From the NCBI GenBank assembly GCA_963989385.1, contig OZ022508.1, positions 33,192,166-33,256,165 of the forward strand: DNA of 64,000 nucleotides, given 5' to 3'. Made by a program: the position numbers and the translations under genes. Below, in pieces: positions 32,501-36,611 of the stretch. How positions within the stretch are numbered: position 1 is the stretch's first letter; the number at the start of each line of letters is the position of its first letter. This DNA is from Ctena decussata (taxonomy: Eukaryota; Mollusca; Bivalvia; Lucinida; Lucinidae). The notes under the pieces are model-generated. The model ran no database searches. It worked only from the letters and a program-made list of their open reading frames with translations, and had not been told where the DNA came from.

Positions 32501-35142
32501 ATCATCCTGATATGCCTGAAATACCGTACTGTTAAAAAAAGGATGCAAAATCACAAGTTGTCCATCCATCAGTGTAAGAAATTATAAGTACTTCTTTTGT
32601 TTGCATTTTTGTTGTTTGCTTTTCATGCATTAAAGAAAATGTTAAGAAACTCAGTTCTGAACCCATGAGCATGTTGAGTAAAGATACTTACAAAAATGCA
32701 CAAAAATATGCTATGAAAGTTTCATTTGACTTCGTACAACACTTGTTTTCAAATCTTGATGCACATTGCAAATAAGTTTGCAACAGCTCTATTTCAGAAA
32801 AAAGCATTCAGCAGTCAAAATCACATTTCAAAAAGTGCTTGTGATGCAGATGTTGAGGAATGAGATACAATCTGTCACTAAAAAACTGAATATGATGCTG
32901 GACTATTGTGTATCATCAGGCAAACTATAAACCAAATACATCTTTGGGGCATGAAAAATATATGAGGTGGTGTTTGAACTGTTGAATTATGAGAGACTCT
33001 GGTCGTAGGCCAAAGAATGACCTTGCTCTCTTGTACTTTGACCTGGACCATTTGAAAAAACTTTCTTTCTCCCAACTCCTGGGGGCTCCATAAGGAATTT
33101 GGTAACAACTGGCCAAGTGGCTTTTGAGGAGATGTTTGTAATTGCCAAAATAGGAGAGAACCTGGTCAAAGGTCAAATAAAGACCTTGTCCTCTTGTACT
33201 CAGAAATCTTCATGTACTCATTAGATGCTTTATAGTTTGAGGGAAATTCAATTTCTGTCAACAAATCTGACAGATTACGTAACATTCAGTTATGTGACCT
33301 TGAAAATGGAGTCAAGGTCAACACAACGTGAACCTAATCATCTCTGAGGTTTAGCGTTTTGCTTTATCTTCGCAAGCTTCCATGAAAATTTAAAATTCGA
33401 CAAGCTCAAAGAGTATTTAACATTTCAAGTCCTCATGTGACCTCAAAAATGGGGTCAAGGTCACCAAAACCTTATTATCTCTTAGGACTGCCCAAATACT
33501 ACAATGTCAAGTATATGCATGAAAGCTGGTTCAGGACATGAATGAACTTAAATGCTAAGGTCAACATAAAGCATTGAGACAGAAAGACAATAAGTTTTCC
33601 AGTGACCTTGAAATGAGGTCAAGTCACCAAAATCTTATGAGGCCTTCAGATTATCCCACTGATATATCTATGCAATTTTGGTTGAAATCCACTTAATGGT
33701 TAAGGGCTGATAACGTTTCATGCTAGGGTTGACGTACCATATAATGCATTTTATGAAAGGGGACTTCTTTAGAGCATTAAGTGTAGTAAATCAGCCACTG
33801 CAAAGTACCTCAAATAATCAACTTATTAAGGTAAAGGTAAACTTATAGAGGGAGCAACTGTACCATTTTTGCCTCCTTCACAGTAGAGGTCAACTCTTAA
33901 AGGAAAGAATTTGCTCCTTTAGGAGCAAATTCTTTCCTTTAAAAGAAGACCCCATTTCAAAACGCTACCTAATCCAGAGAAATAAACAAGAGCTCATGCA
34001 AGTTAATACATTATTTTCAGAAAAGAGGCAGGGGGCATTTGTTAGAGCAGGGGCGTTTATGAGGATTAATACAGTATATAATGTGGACAGACAGAAAACT
34101 GGATACCTGTTTCACAACTTGCTAAAGCAGGTGCGCAAAAAGACACTCTGATTTCAAGAATTCAATTTTTTCATGTCAAACGATATATGTATTTATATAC
34201 ATATTTTTGATTGAAAAAACAACAAGAAACAAGTGAATTCTTGATTTCTAAAATAATGGCAGTAAAAATTAGCACTCCAGTTGATTTGACATTTTTTTGT
34301 TATAAAGAAATCTGTTGATTTGACATTTTTTGTTATAAAGAAATCTAACTCTTGTTATAAAGTGACAGATCTAAGAAAATATTTCTCTCTTCTTTTCTTT
34401 ACATTGAAAAAAAAAACGTATAAAAAAAAAAAAAAATCTAATTGTTTTATGACACACAGAATCAGGCTGATATCAGTCCTGATGTGAGAACACCCTAGCC
34501 AAATTACCTGTGCTAATTATCATGATTTTAGAACATTAGAGTTTTGAGCTCCTTTCTCGGCAAATTAAAAAAAAAAAAAAGATATAATAATTATTATATT
34601 CTCATATATTAACGATCTAATGCTTTTGTGATTTTTTTTCTACTGATATATTAGCATTTTGGCTAAATCTTTTTTTTAATTAATTTATTTTTTTTATTTA
34701 TTTTTTTTTTTTAAATTGTTTAAGCTTATGATCATGATGATTTTTTGTACCGACAAGTTCTATTGAATATTTTATGCACAATGATGTTCATAAAAACTCG
34801 CAACTTACTTAATTTCAGCCAAACTGGCCTTTCAATTTTCTCATAGTAGTCATCCACCAAATCTGGTGCAGATACCTCAATTGGATCCATGAAGGGCCAA
34901 TTAACATTTTTATTGGAATCTGCCATCAGATCCTTCAGTATTCTGAAACCTGTCTGAAGTTCAACACTTGTTTGACCATGATCTTCTTTTTCTTCTCTTT
35001 CCATTTCTCCAGTCTGTCTTTCCACCTGTTCGACTTGTTGTTTTGACAAGTTGTCAACATTTTGGTCAACTTCATCAACTTTGTGTTCCAGATTGGAATT
35101 TTCTTTATTCGGGGGAATGGCAACTGAAAATGACGCTTCCAT
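1..35142 (-). CDS. BRD10: BRD10/KIAA2026 orthologue, bromodomain nuclear protein (15 coding exons, 3' end beyond window)
   Basis: The whole gene lies on the minus strand. I joined 15 exons by GT/AG sites with matching phase: 34809-35142, 31966-32134, 30633-30706, 29532-29749, 28507-28667, 27465-27573, 25739-25784, 24502-24593, 23003-23206, 21667-21798, 18812-20614, 10913-11029, 9723-9890, 8155-8881, 1-3446. Together they give 2,600 codons without a stop. The identification rests on several blocks that I recognise from vertebrate KIAA2026: the bromodomain, the HFPQFCGADVRIYKQ block, the VWxxKGLCD helix and the LEPWEAKL helix, all in the same order. The human protein is about 2,100 residues, so this copy is longer, mainly because of the acidic exon 11. 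The role is inferred: a chromatin protein that reads acetyl-lysine. The start ATG at 35142 has a purine at -3 and G at +4. Small extra exons inside the long introns, notably 11030-18811, cannot be excluded. Confidence 0.9.
3655..3714. repeat. Short perfect hairpin in BRD10 intron 14
   Basis: Two 16-base arms (3655-3670 and 3699-3714), tttcatttgagccag type, are exact reverse complements around a 28-base loop. The surrounding 3447-4030 is AT-rich intron with repeated ttgcggt words and nothing else that I recognise. Confidence 0.6.
4031..5493 (+). mobile_element. Pearl/Helentron-like nonautonomous element with about eight 160-bp satellite units
   Basis: Units of about 160 bases repeat head to tail from about 4081 to 5420. 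Each unit has a gtataaatgccagagtta start, a ctgcacgtcgtc segment, tgttgattgatatttgtatg, and a gttccaagggaaataactc end. The array finishes in a (GACA)n/(GACG)n microsatellite (5410-5440) and a terminal hairpin block ending in gggggagacataatt. This order, satellite core then microsatellite then short terminal hairpin, is that of the pearl elements of bivalves, related to Helentron-derived elements. The two units at 4800-4960 and 4960-5120 are nearly identical, pointing to recent array turnover. It has no coding capacity. Confidence 0.75.
5494..6690. other. Intron sequence with no supported gene
   Basis: Part of BRD10 intron 14. A diverged fragment of the dispersed hairpin repeat (agaagcacattctttaagag type) lies near 5541-5655. 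The rest shows no exon, RNA gene or clear repeat. Short ORFs here have no recognisable product. Confidence 0.5.
6690..7776 (-). mobile_element. Pearl-like element, minus orientation, about seven 150-bp units
   Basis: A satellite array in which tgtataccaaatat recurs about every 150 bases (near 6697, 6848, 7168, 7477, 7629, with variants between), each unit also carrying a gagatatctttgac segment and a cagggaagaacaaa segment. The right end at about 7690-7775 carries a (GGAT)n-like microsatellite and a ccccactttttcaaagcagg terminal hairpin. The same family is present in the opposite orientation at 63129-63890. No protein is encoded. Confidence 0.75.
7797..8130. repeat. Degenerate minisatellite (about 20-28 bp units)
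   Basis: Variants of aaaattttgggagcataaa repeat irregularly from 7797 to 8130, with runs of A, then T, then GGGG. The array ends 25 bases downstream of the exon 14 donor of BRD10, inside the intron. It explains the Phe/Lys/Pro-rich minus-strand ORF seen there. Confidence 0.65.
8155..8881 (-). CDS. BRD10: BRD10 exon 14: acidic/basic nuclear-signal region
   Basis: Acceptor aaatttcag, donor gtgaga, 727 bases, residues about 1210-1452. The start is acidic and Ser-rich (WDTDEETESGSEGSDNETE). A basic cluster RGRLRKRR with a second KKSK is a likely bipartite nuclear signal. VKFEDSSEE fits a negatively charged sumoylation motif. The second half is rich in Ser, Thr, Gln and Pro, leading into the tail. 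A minisatellite begins 25 bases into the following intron. Confidence 0.9.
8925..9075 (+). repeat. Copy of dispersed hairpin repeat (family R1)
   Basis: Carries the family markers: acactttcaggggaagcaa, then a degraded hairpin around ctttaaagaactgatcccat, then gcccaggaaatcaagcaaaa and aaaacatggacatgtaccca. The family is described under 33770-34085 and 59161-59530. This copy sits directly upstream of exon 14 of BRD10. Confidence 0.6.
9190..9338. mobile_element. 149-bp MITE with CAGGGC termini and TAGTG target duplication
   Basis: The left end cagggcttgaaaaatccac and the reverse complement of the right end, cagggctggaaaattc, are imperfect terminal inverted repeats. TAGTG flanks the element on both sides (9185-9189 and 9339-9343). 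CAG-type termini suggest a hAT-related MITE, but a 5-bp duplication is shorter than the usual hAT 8 bp, so the superfamily is open. A relative lies at 58753-58939. Confidence 0.7.
9723..9890 (-). CDS. BRD10: BRD10 exon 13: conserved LxPWExKL helix
   Basis: Acceptor tctcttacag, donor gtatga. It codes 56 residues with RLSYLLKELEPWEAKLTQAT and a following Lys/Arg/Glu-rich helix ending in EKEEE. It matches the LIRLLNELLPWEPKL...RSRLKKDYDDF block of the vertebrate protein. Together with exon 12 it forms a second conserved module in the middle of an otherwise disordered chain. Confidence 0.92.
9891..10912. other. BRD10 intron 12, repeat fragments only
   Basis: Two fragments of the acaacatatgttg palindromic MITE family lie at about 9915-9975 and 10030-10095. 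A fragment of a repeat with ttcccttccaaaacaacccc and cttataactaaacaa lies at about 10600-10710, also seen at 25640-25730 and 30285-30482. A C-rich tract followed by (CA)n is at 10755-10805. The 133-codon minus-strand ORF at 10244-10645 has no recognisable product. Confidence 0.5.
10913..11029 (-). CDS. BRD10: BRD10 exon 12
   Basis: Acceptor ctgtttacag, donor gtatgt. It codes 39 residues, KPDMESFKLIVDSVEGLRKL followed by TEQFAEQEPVVIKRGKKEQ. It parallels the FQLICTNLDELRELITKIE block that precedes the LPWEPKL helix in vertebrate KIAA2026. Phase 0 both sides. It lies 7.8 kb from exon 11, the longest intron of the gene, which is filled with repeats. Confidence 0.88.
11073..11970. mobile_element. 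About 900-bp element with long imperfect terminal inverted repeats
   Basis: The left end gataagggccgtttttggcc (then cccattcaaattcgc) is inverted at the right end near 11925-11965 (gaattttctgggggccaaat then atgggccttata). In the middle sits a second inverted pair, gagcccggcctccagca (11637-11653) and tgctggaggccgggctc (about 11719-11735). No transposase ORF is seen, so a nonautonomous DNA element is likely. Confidence 0.5.
11971..13396. other. BRD10 intron 11 sequence without gene; (CT)n tract
   Basis: No exon or known element recognised. A (CT)n microsatellite lies at about 13269-13294. Short ORFs (60-80 codons) have no similarity I can name. Confidence 0.45.
13397..13492. mobile_element. GACGTC-rich foldback MITE, copy 1
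   Basis: Starts cccagcggatacgtatcgtc and ends gacgtcatgtgcctgctgg. The interior repeats the palindromic hexamer gacgtc or acgtca at about 10-15-base intervals. Same family as 13909-14016. Confidence 0.55.
13508..13720 (+). mobile_element. tRNA-derived SINE with CATC tail, copy 1
   Basis: Head gctccggtagcttaagcagt (box A-like) and gttcgagccccgct (box B-like), then a body with cggagttccatggacatagc and gtcctgatatgactcaaata, and a (CATC)n tail running to about 13790. Related copies are at 14690-14860 and 32368-32575, with a degraded one at 24800-24935. The tRNA-like head is too degenerate for a working tRNA. Confidence 0.7.
13909..14016. mobile_element. GACGTC-rich foldback MITE, copy 2 (108 bp, almost fully palindromic)
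   Basis: Two arms of about 50 bases: the left starts cccaacgggcacatgacgtc, and the right, read on the minus strand, starts cccagcaggcacatgacgtt. They meet near cgatgcgacgtcaccatgtc, so the element is a near-complete hairpin. It contains at least seven ACGTC words, the core of CRE/ATF sites. A diverged fragment lies at 15548-15600. Confidence 0.65.
14138..14412 (-). mobile_element. tRNA-headed SINE, minus copy (anticodon-position CAT)
   Basis: On the minus strand the tRNA-like head (14333-14406) folds as a cloverleaf with a tagctcaatcggtaggg D arm, a ctgactcataagtcag anticodon arm and a ggttcgaaaccc T arm. It is followed by a conserved body (ctttcgtttctccttccgct, gtcagttactggcgaaagta, taaccgcttaggaggtctaa, gacatgaccatag) and a (GATT)n-type tail. 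Two plus-strand copies lie at 50534-50780 and 55311-55590. Because of the shared body this is a SINE, not a tRNA gene. Confidence 0.8.
14690..14860 (+). mobile_element. tRNA-derived SINE with CATC tail, copy 2
   Basis: Same family as 13508-13720: gcctcagtatgttaagcgct, a ggttctagcccca box B, a ttcattatcacccacccagc body and a (CATC)n tail. A T-rich run (14570-14620) precedes it, and a (GGTA)n tract follows at 14940-15075. Confidence 0.65.
14940..15080. repeat. (GGTA)n / (GGAT)n simple repeat
   Basis: Interrupted runs of ggtagggtag, taggtagg and atggatgg. Simple-sequence DNA adjoining a SINE tail. Confidence 0.7.
15865..16305. mobile_element. About 440-bp element with nested CCAATGGC palindromes
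   Basis: The left end gggtgcgtttggggctctgc is matched in inverse at the right end (ctggcagaaccctgaatgta). The inside is full of short palindromes such as accaatggcaccattggc and ggtaccaaaggtacc. No ORF with a transposase. I read it as a nonautonomous DNA element, but the boundaries are approximate. Confidence 0.45.
16306..18285. other. BRD10 intron 11, no gene recognised
   Basis: Contains a C-rich tract at 16627-16650, a minus-strand tRNA-like fragment at 17215-17310 (box B gttcgaatc), and a partial copy of the cagatcagcctgg family at about 17848-17945. Otherwise I see nothing I can name. Confidence 0.4.
18286..18366. mobile_element. Palindromic MITE (AACATATGTTGTGACC family), intact hairpin
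   Basis: The arms aaaacatatgttgtgacccc plus tcataagaacc and its reverse complement flank a 16-base loop. Related copies or halves are at 9915-10095, 18650-18730, 24248-24330, 26665-26990, 30535-30590, 60205-60300 and 60955-61025. All have the same outer context ttctcaatgaaaa. Confidence 0.7.
18650..18730. mobile_element. Palindromic MITE (same family), diverged
   Basis: aaaacatgttgttacacccc at the left and gaggtgacaacatgttttta at the right. It lies 80 bases downstream of the BRD10 exon 11 donor. Confidence 0.6.
18812..20614 (-). CDS. BRD10: BRD10 exon 11: giant acidic disordered exon (601 residues)
   Basis: Acceptor ttctttcag, donor gtaagt, phase 0 on both sides, 1,803 bases. Composition is dominated by Glu, Asp, Ser, Asn and Thr, with acidic runs at both ends (SSSDDDDNDE near the start, EEEEEEEE at the end). 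No globular domain is visible. Several psi-K-x-E tetrapeptides (LKVE, IKQE, VKNE, VKAE, IKEE) occur, which match the sumoylation consensus. Long ORFs on the opposite strand of this exon are shadows of its low-complexity composition. I do not recall an equally large acidic block in the vertebrate protein, so this may be lineage-specific expansion. Confidence 0.87.
21667..21798 (-). CDS. BRD10: BRD10 exon 10: Pro/Lys-rich basic segment
   Basis: Acceptor aattccag, donor gtgaaa. It codes residues 470-513. There is a proline stretch (YRPPPTKKLKL), then an unbroken Lys run (VKKKKKVKKKR) and TPPISPIPSRLRPAG. The Lys run is a likely nuclear localisation signal and matches the poly-Lys region of the vertebrate protein. 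The exon joins exon 9 and exon 11 in phase 0. Confidence 0.88.
21925..22262 (+). repeat. R1 dispersed hairpin repeat with internal tandem duplication
   Basis: Carries the R1 order of blocks: acactttcaggggaagcaac, the hairpin aaaagaatttgctcccctaa / caaattcttttct, accccattttggaaaagg, and gcaaataggaagtcacaaac. The last block and its flank (about 115 bases, from gaaaaggtttgtcatccagg) are present twice in tandem. In the BRD10 intron between exons 9 and 10. Confidence 0.65.
22275..22458 (-). other. Unexplained exon-like ORF
   Basis: On the minus strand a good acceptor (tttgttttgcag, ending at 22459) is followed by an open frame of about 60 codons (with WPVDWQVEVNLEKSQECGQF and GEITVFLNGDIFVHGS) ending in a TGA. 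The reading frame needs an upstream exon ending two bases into a codon. BRD10 exon 9 ends in phase 0, so it does not join. It could be the last exon of a nested or decayed gene. I do not recognise the protein. Confidence 0.25.
23003..23206 (-). CDS. BRD10: BRD10 exon 9: most conserved block, WHIM2-like
   Basis: Acceptor ttttacag, donor gtaata. It codes residues 402-469, including YMLGTDGDGWRYLHFPQF directly followed by CGADVRIYKQ. HFPQFCGADVRIYKQ is essentially identical to the vertebrate sequence and is the strongest single piece of evidence for the gene's identity. The L-G-x-D-x4-RY-x-x-F pattern resembles the WHIM2 motif of BAZ and BPTF-type proteins. Flanking introns carry repeats only. 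Confidence 0.95.
23250..23660 (+). repeat. R1 fragment followed by pearl-like element end
   Basis: 23250-23400 holds R1 blocks (gaaagcgactcttccttttc, ggagcaaacccattgccatt, tcaatgggggtcaaag). 23405-23660 looks like one satellite unit plus the terminal part of a pearl-like element: tttggttaaaatccaccg, a gacgctgacatggatgcgga microsatellite-like stretch and the terminal atatgtccctg / agagggacataatt hairpin. Confidence 0.5.
23745..23982. mobile_element. MITE with about 60-bp terminal inverted repeats (CAGATCAGCCTGG family)
   Basis: The ends read inward as gagcagtaacacgacaaaac...aaggcatg and, on the minus strand, gagcagcgacatgataaaag...atggcatgtg, both leading to an agactyrgatcag motif. A second copy is at 59670-59910 and a fragment at 17848-17945. 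Confidence 0.65.
24248..24330. mobile_element. Palindromic MITE (AACATATGTTG family)
   Basis: gttgtaacatctcattagaa, a short perfect core cgcctcggcgaggcg, then attcttatgtgatatcacaa. Located in the BRD10 intron between exons 8 and 9. Confidence 0.6.
24502..24593 (-). CDS. BRD10: BRD10 exon 8: WHIM1-like helix
   Basis: Acceptor attttag, donor gtaggt. It codes GQKNPMERKRFHEISFYRRV followed by WIVKGLCDYCM. The W-x-x-KGLCD core equals the WLLKGLCDF block of vertebrate KIAA2026. It also fits the last helix of WHIM1 modules (K-x-x-x-L-x-x-LCD), which is an inference. Phase 1 in, 0 out. Confidence 0.9.
24633..24680. repeat. (CA)n and (TA)n microsatellite
   Basis: A run of ca dinucleotides followed by atgtatatatatatat, just downstream (toward higher coordinates) of the exon 8 acceptor. 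Confidence 0.8.
24800..24935 (+). mobile_element. Degraded tRNA-derived SINE (CATC-tail family)
   Basis: gtttgaatcctgccatcagg is box B-like, followed by cgcatagcctttaattatca, tggatatgactgaaatc and ttggaaaggatgtaaaa, as in the copy at 32368. No tail is left. Confidence 0.45.
25045..25584. mobile_element. 540-bp element with AGGTAGGTTCCTG termini and TTAA target sites
   Basis: Terminal inverted repeats AGGTAGGTTCCTG / CAGGAACCTACCT are exact over 13 bases. TTAA stands on both sides (25041-25044, 25585-25588). TTAA targets are used by piggyBac and Kolobok. The AGG start fits the purine-purine-G ends reported for Kolobok better than the CCY ends of piggyBac. It has no transposase. It sits 150 bases from BRD10 exon 7. 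Confidence 0.7.
25739..25784 (-). CDS. BRD10: BRD10 exon 7 (46-base microexon)
   Basis: Only 46 bases, with acceptor tttttcag and donor gtaagt. It codes ACVKLGFEPEFFTVV, matching the AEKLGLCPQFFKVLG block of the vertebrate protein. It is too short to be found by ORF length and was recovered from phase, splice sites and homology between exons 6 and 8. Confidence 0.87.
25970..26148. mobile_element. Perfect 87-bp-arm palindrome with 8-bp target duplication
   Basis: Arms 25970-26056 and 26062-26148 are exact reverse complements as far as I can check base by base, with a 5-base spacer (catta). The ends read cactggcgccag / ctggcgccagtg. GGACAGTG flanks both sides (25962-25969, 26149-26156). This is a foldback or MITE insertion, and recent by its lack of mismatches. 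It splits a tRNA-like SINE sequence (ggtgatttagtggtagcatg). Confidence 0.8.
26665..26990. mobile_element. Nested palindromes: MITE interrupted by a second foldback element
   Basis: Outer halves gaacatgttgagacccctca (left) and gaggggttcataacatattt (right) belong to the AACATATGTTG MITE family. Between them is an inner inverted repeat with arms aggttataaaactttttt...ctcaactcagctgagcatga, about 60 bases each, plus an inner palindrome atgccaacattagttggcat. The inner element probably inserted into the MITE. Confidence 0.55.
27465..27573 (-). CDS. BRD10: BRD10 exon 6
   Basis: Acceptor tttccag, donor gtatac. It codes residues 319-355, with the block LMPYKVWNEKLSMKLQQWY that corresponds to the PYRTWEAALRQKVQQWY block of vertebrate KIAA2026. 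The exon ends in phase 0 after GMDAEK. Confidence 0.9.
27735..28172. mobile_element. About 430-bp element with 37-bp terminal inverted repeats
   Basis: Left atgtttttataccacatatg + gctgctccgagcatgcgt. The right end on the minus strand reads atgttttttaccatatttgt + ctgctccaagcgtgcgt. Several internal gagcatgc words occur in both orientations. No ORF of note. Confidence 0.5.
28285..28470. repeat. tRNA-like SINE fragment (minus) and R1 fragment
   Basis: 28285-28385 on the minus strand shows agtagtgtagtggataacat and gattcccggtctcagtagga, resembling box A and box B of a tRNA-derived SINE. 28385-28470 carries R1 words (ccatggacaacatactgtag, aaaatggggtcatttttaaa, gaaagaatttactttgag). Confidence 0.4.
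28507..28667 (-). CDS. BRD10: BRD10 exon 5: DDT-like helices
   Basis: Acceptor ttgatag, donor gtaagt. It codes about residues 266-319, including LPQIGLFLFLCQSPLNVGEI and LELERCIM...LIMTSLLSTP. The pattern of hydrophobic helices resembles the start of a DDT domain, and it aligns with the vertebrate KIAA2026 block of the same spacing. That resemblance to DDT is inference. The identity as a BRD10 exon is supported by phase and position. Confidence 0.88.
28895..29130 (+). repeat. R1 dispersed hairpin repeat
   Basis: gtaactcaaccattttcatt, caagggaagaatttactcca / ggaataaagtctttccttta, ttttggaagagctttgccaa, aggaagtcacaaaagttgtc and aaaacatggaagagtaccct in the family order. Confidence 0.65.
29222..29410 (-). 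repeat. R1 dispersed hairpin repeat, opposite orientation
   Basis: The hairpin ctcttaaaggaaagaatctg / agcaaattctttcctttaag is well kept at 29313-29366, flanked by ccaaaatggggcctt and gttgacctccattggg. It lies within 200 bases of BRD10 exon 4. Confidence 0.65.
29454..29503. repeat. (GA)n microsatellite
   Basis: About 25 ga repeats, 29 bases beyond the exon 4 donor of BRD10 (on the minus strand a CT-rich tract just after the donor). Confidence 0.9.
29532..29749 (-). CDS. BRD10: BRD10 exon 4: long charged helix
   Basis: Codes residues 193-265. The sequence is Arg/Glu/Gln-rich with heptad-like spacing (LLLNQLREQELQRERDYRRQ and onward to EKYKEQMEAMWE), suggesting one long helix or coiled coil. 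The acceptor tctcag lies inside a 58-bp tandem repeat that also copies the splice site twice more upstream (see 29744-29905). Only the acceptor nearest the exon keeps the frame. The donor is gtgggt, a weaker match than the other donors. A (GA)n tract follows within the intron. Confidence 0.87.
29744..29905. repeat. 58-bp tandem repeat, three copies, spanning the exon 4 splice acceptor
   Basis: gcaagcctgagaatgaatat starts at 29744, 29802 and 29860, each followed by caaaataatgacaatttttc. Read on the minus strand, each copy contains attctcag|GCTTGC, which is the acceptor and first exon bases of BRD10 exon 4. Using the second or third acceptor would add 58 or 116 bases and shift the frame. Confidence 0.85.
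30285..30482. repeat. Repeat R3 with inverted ends
   Basis: The left end cttcagctttaaggtagggt + tttctc is matched in inverse by gggaaaacctcttgtcttat + aactaaagaag. The middle holds cccaaaaatcttgatccatc / ttttgggattgctttag, itself inverted. Fragments are at 10600-10710 and 25640-25730. Confidence 0.5.
30633..30706 (-). CDS. BRD10: BRD10 exon 3: Ser-rich linker
   Basis: A short 74-base exon with acceptor tttgcag and donor gtaaat. It codes about 25 residues (ELRAKTSIAATSGHGEEGSS and following Ser) that link the bromodomain to the charged helix of exon 4. It is supported mainly by clean splice sites and by exact phase continuity on both sides. Confidence 0.8.
30959..31790. mobile_element. 832-bp foldback element with GAAAC/GTTTC arrays and 10-bp target duplication
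   Basis: Ends gggtccctataaaactagaa are exactly inverted. CTCCTAACCT flanks both sides (30949-30958, 31791-31800). Each arm carries a run of cgaaa or cgaac pentamers (30975-31050) or its complement (31685-31775), then about 140 bases of further inverted sequence down to acagatacttggctgaattg. The loop (about 31190-31480) is AT-rich. A 10-bp duplication and long arms suggest a Mutator-like foldback. No protein is encoded. It lies between BRD10 exons 2 and 3. Confidence 0.75.
31814..31955 (+). repeat. Dispersed repeat R4
   Basis: gaacagtttggtttttcaat, catctaaaagatgcagacag, ccttgatcagactgctccta, ggtcagacctatttgtccca and atatttagaatttttactt also occur, in the same order, at 60411-60590. The copy adjoins BRD10 exon 2. 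Confidence 0.6.
31966..32134 (-). CDS. BRD10: BRD10 exon 2: second half of bromodomain
   Basis: Acceptor ttgtttcag, donor gtatgt. It codes about residues 112-168. It contains the helix B/C region of the bromodomain, including NCYRYN at 137-142. The final Asn (about residue 142) is the position that hydrogen-bonds acetyl-lysine in the family, so the reader pocket looks intact. The exon ends in a QKLETMLEQKLALLSR helix that closes the bundle. Length and phase (1 in, 2 out) fit exons 1 and 3 exactly. Confidence 0.92.
32150..32365 (+). repeat. R1 dispersed hairpin repeat beside BRD10 exon 2
   Basis: catttccaggggaggtaatt, the hairpin aaaggaaagaatttgctccc / aggagcaaattcctttatgt, cccaggttacaaaatttgtt and aaaacaggaaacattcacct. 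It starts only about 16 bases from the exon 2 acceptor. Confidence 0.65.
32368..32575 (+). mobile_element. tRNA-derived SINE with CATC tail, copy 3
   Basis: gagccccggtagctcattag, taagcactagcctgctgata, ggtttgagctttgctggagg, then cagagttccaatgcacacag, catcctgatatgcctgaaat and tccatccatc. Best preserved box A of the family. Confidence 0.7.
32930..33720 (-). repeat. Degenerate copy of 450-bp satellite element plus a second gtcaaggtca repeat
   Basis: 32930-33235, read on the minus strand, gives gagtacaagaggacaaggtc, atttgacctttgacc, ctcaaaagccacttggccag and ggagcccccaggagttggga, which are blocks of the element at 55624-57573. 33290-33660 on the plus strand repeats gtgacctcaaaaatggggtc and aaggtcaccaaaacctta at about 150-base spacing, another pearl-type satellite remnant. 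Confidence 0.5.
33770..34085 (+). repeat. R1, near-complete copy
   Basis: Block order: ttaaggtaaaggtaaactta, ccatttttgcctccttcaca, the perfect hairpin cttaaaggaaagaatttgct(cc) / (gg)agcaaattctttcctttaa, accccatttcaaaacgctac, gaaaagaggcagggggcatt and ggcgtttatgaggattaata. The last block is shared with the copy at 59161-59530, where both ends can be seen. Confidence 0.7.
34086..34808. other. AT-rich intron 1 remainder of BRD10
   Basis: Long A and T runs (34405-34440, 34565-34580, 34635-34720) and a short tandem duplication of gttgatttgacatttttt at 34274-34340. No gene seen. Confidence 0.5.
34809..35142 (-). CDS. BRD10: BRD10 exon 1: start codon and first half of bromodomain
   Basis: Codes residues 1-111 plus one base. 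Residues 1-60 are a charged, Gln/Glu-rich, probably disordered leader. The bromodomain begins near residue 62 with an ELQTGFRILKDLM helix. The WPF shelf is present at residues 82-84, followed by a DYYEKIERPVWL segment that replaces the usual Y-x-x-V-I-x-x-P-M-D-L. The donor is gtaagt, and the exon ends after the first base of a codon completed by exon 2. No in-frame upstream start was sought beyond this ATG. Confidence 0.9.
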
Positions 35143-36374
35143 TGCTTTTAATTAGAAGTCAGTCACCCATAAAATTACTGTTAATCACACCGCCTTGCAT
35201 TATACAAACAAACTTTTCCTCGAAATTGATGGGAAATCATCAGAATCATAACATTATAATCAGGGATTTCCTCCAAACTGGAACTCGGGTGACCCCATTT
35301 AGGACGTGTTTCGGTGTCAGATTTTGCCTTCTACATCGTATTAAATGATTGCAAAACCATTTAATTAGCTAATTTATTCATTGAACATTGTATACTGATG
35401 CACAGTTGTTGCAAGGAATGTTAACTTTTGATGTTGTATTTACAATTTTACCGATGATGCTCAACACATAATGAACATTTCAGATTCATGGCCATCCCGA
35501 CCGCATCGCCAAATGTGTATTATTCAAAATTAATGCGCAAACGATTGTGTCACATCGTTTTAACGTTCTCTGACTTCAAATAAGATATTAAAGAGTTGAA
35601 ATTATGGAGGATAGTTTATTTTGTTCATTTTGTCGGACATGAACTAGTTTAGTTCGCATTTATTCCAATTAACATAAATCAAATGAAGAACTATATTTGT
35701 AGAACTATTTGCAGCGTGCAGATATATGCAAAGCAGAAGTACTTAGGTCGAGAGGTAAGAGGTTTGCCTCTTATATACCTTTTACAAAATTAAGAAAATA
35801 TTGTGTACTTAAATTATAATTTATTTTATTACTGCACAGGTCATGCTTTTTGCAAAAACATTTGTATCGATTTTTTGAAACATTGACCTACTTTTGTTGT
35901 CTATTTTCTGCTGACGAATGATGTCATTTCCGCTTAAGAGAGATTTGGACAAAAGTTTGCTACGAAAAAAGAATAAGCGTTTATATATGCTAATATTACC
36001 AGTATACTCACACTTAATCATAATCCTGTTTTGGCAGAAAGCGTATTTGGGCCCTGTGTTATGTATTTGGATTAAGAGTGAGCAAATGACTTCGGAGGTT
36101 TGGTCTGAACTAAGGTTGTGCTACTTTTCATACGGGAGCTGTGGTGCAGGTTGTTTTCAAGTACCGGCTGCGGTGGCGGTTCCGCTTTTTAGCATTGCAC
36201 TGCTTGCTTGTTTTCGGGTTGTCGTGATACCTTACTAGAGCTCTCCTATGAAAAAGGGCAGTTTTTCGATCTCTCGCTTTCTCGACGAAGGATATTTCCC
36301 AAAATTAAAGAACTTTTTACGTGAAAAAGACTTGTTTCTGTGTTTGACATCCAGCATAAACTTATTTTACAACA
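35143..36374. other. BRD10 upstream region and possible retrotransposon LTR
   Basis: The BRD10 promoter and 5' UTR should start at 35143 and run upward, but I see no clear TATA box or CpG-rich core. The segment before 36375 (from perhaps 36050) may be the 5' LTR of the Ty3/Gypsy element, since it ends in aca immediately before a primer-binding-like tggtggagaatc. No matching 3' LTR is found. Confidence 0.35.
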
Positions 36375-36611
36375 TGGTGGAGAATCTAAAATCGATCGGA
36401 CATTGATTTCTTCGTTAGAACTCTACAAATTGACTTTCAAATGAAAATCCGGAAGTGTGAAACCCCAGACATTTTGAAGTCTAACCGGGACACGTGGTCA
36501 TATATGCCCTTGTTTTTGTGCATATTGTTGTTGACATTGACATTAGCAAGCATGAATACGTCAAATAACCCATTTCTACCATAATTTGAGGATCCGAATG
36601 AAAGTTTTATC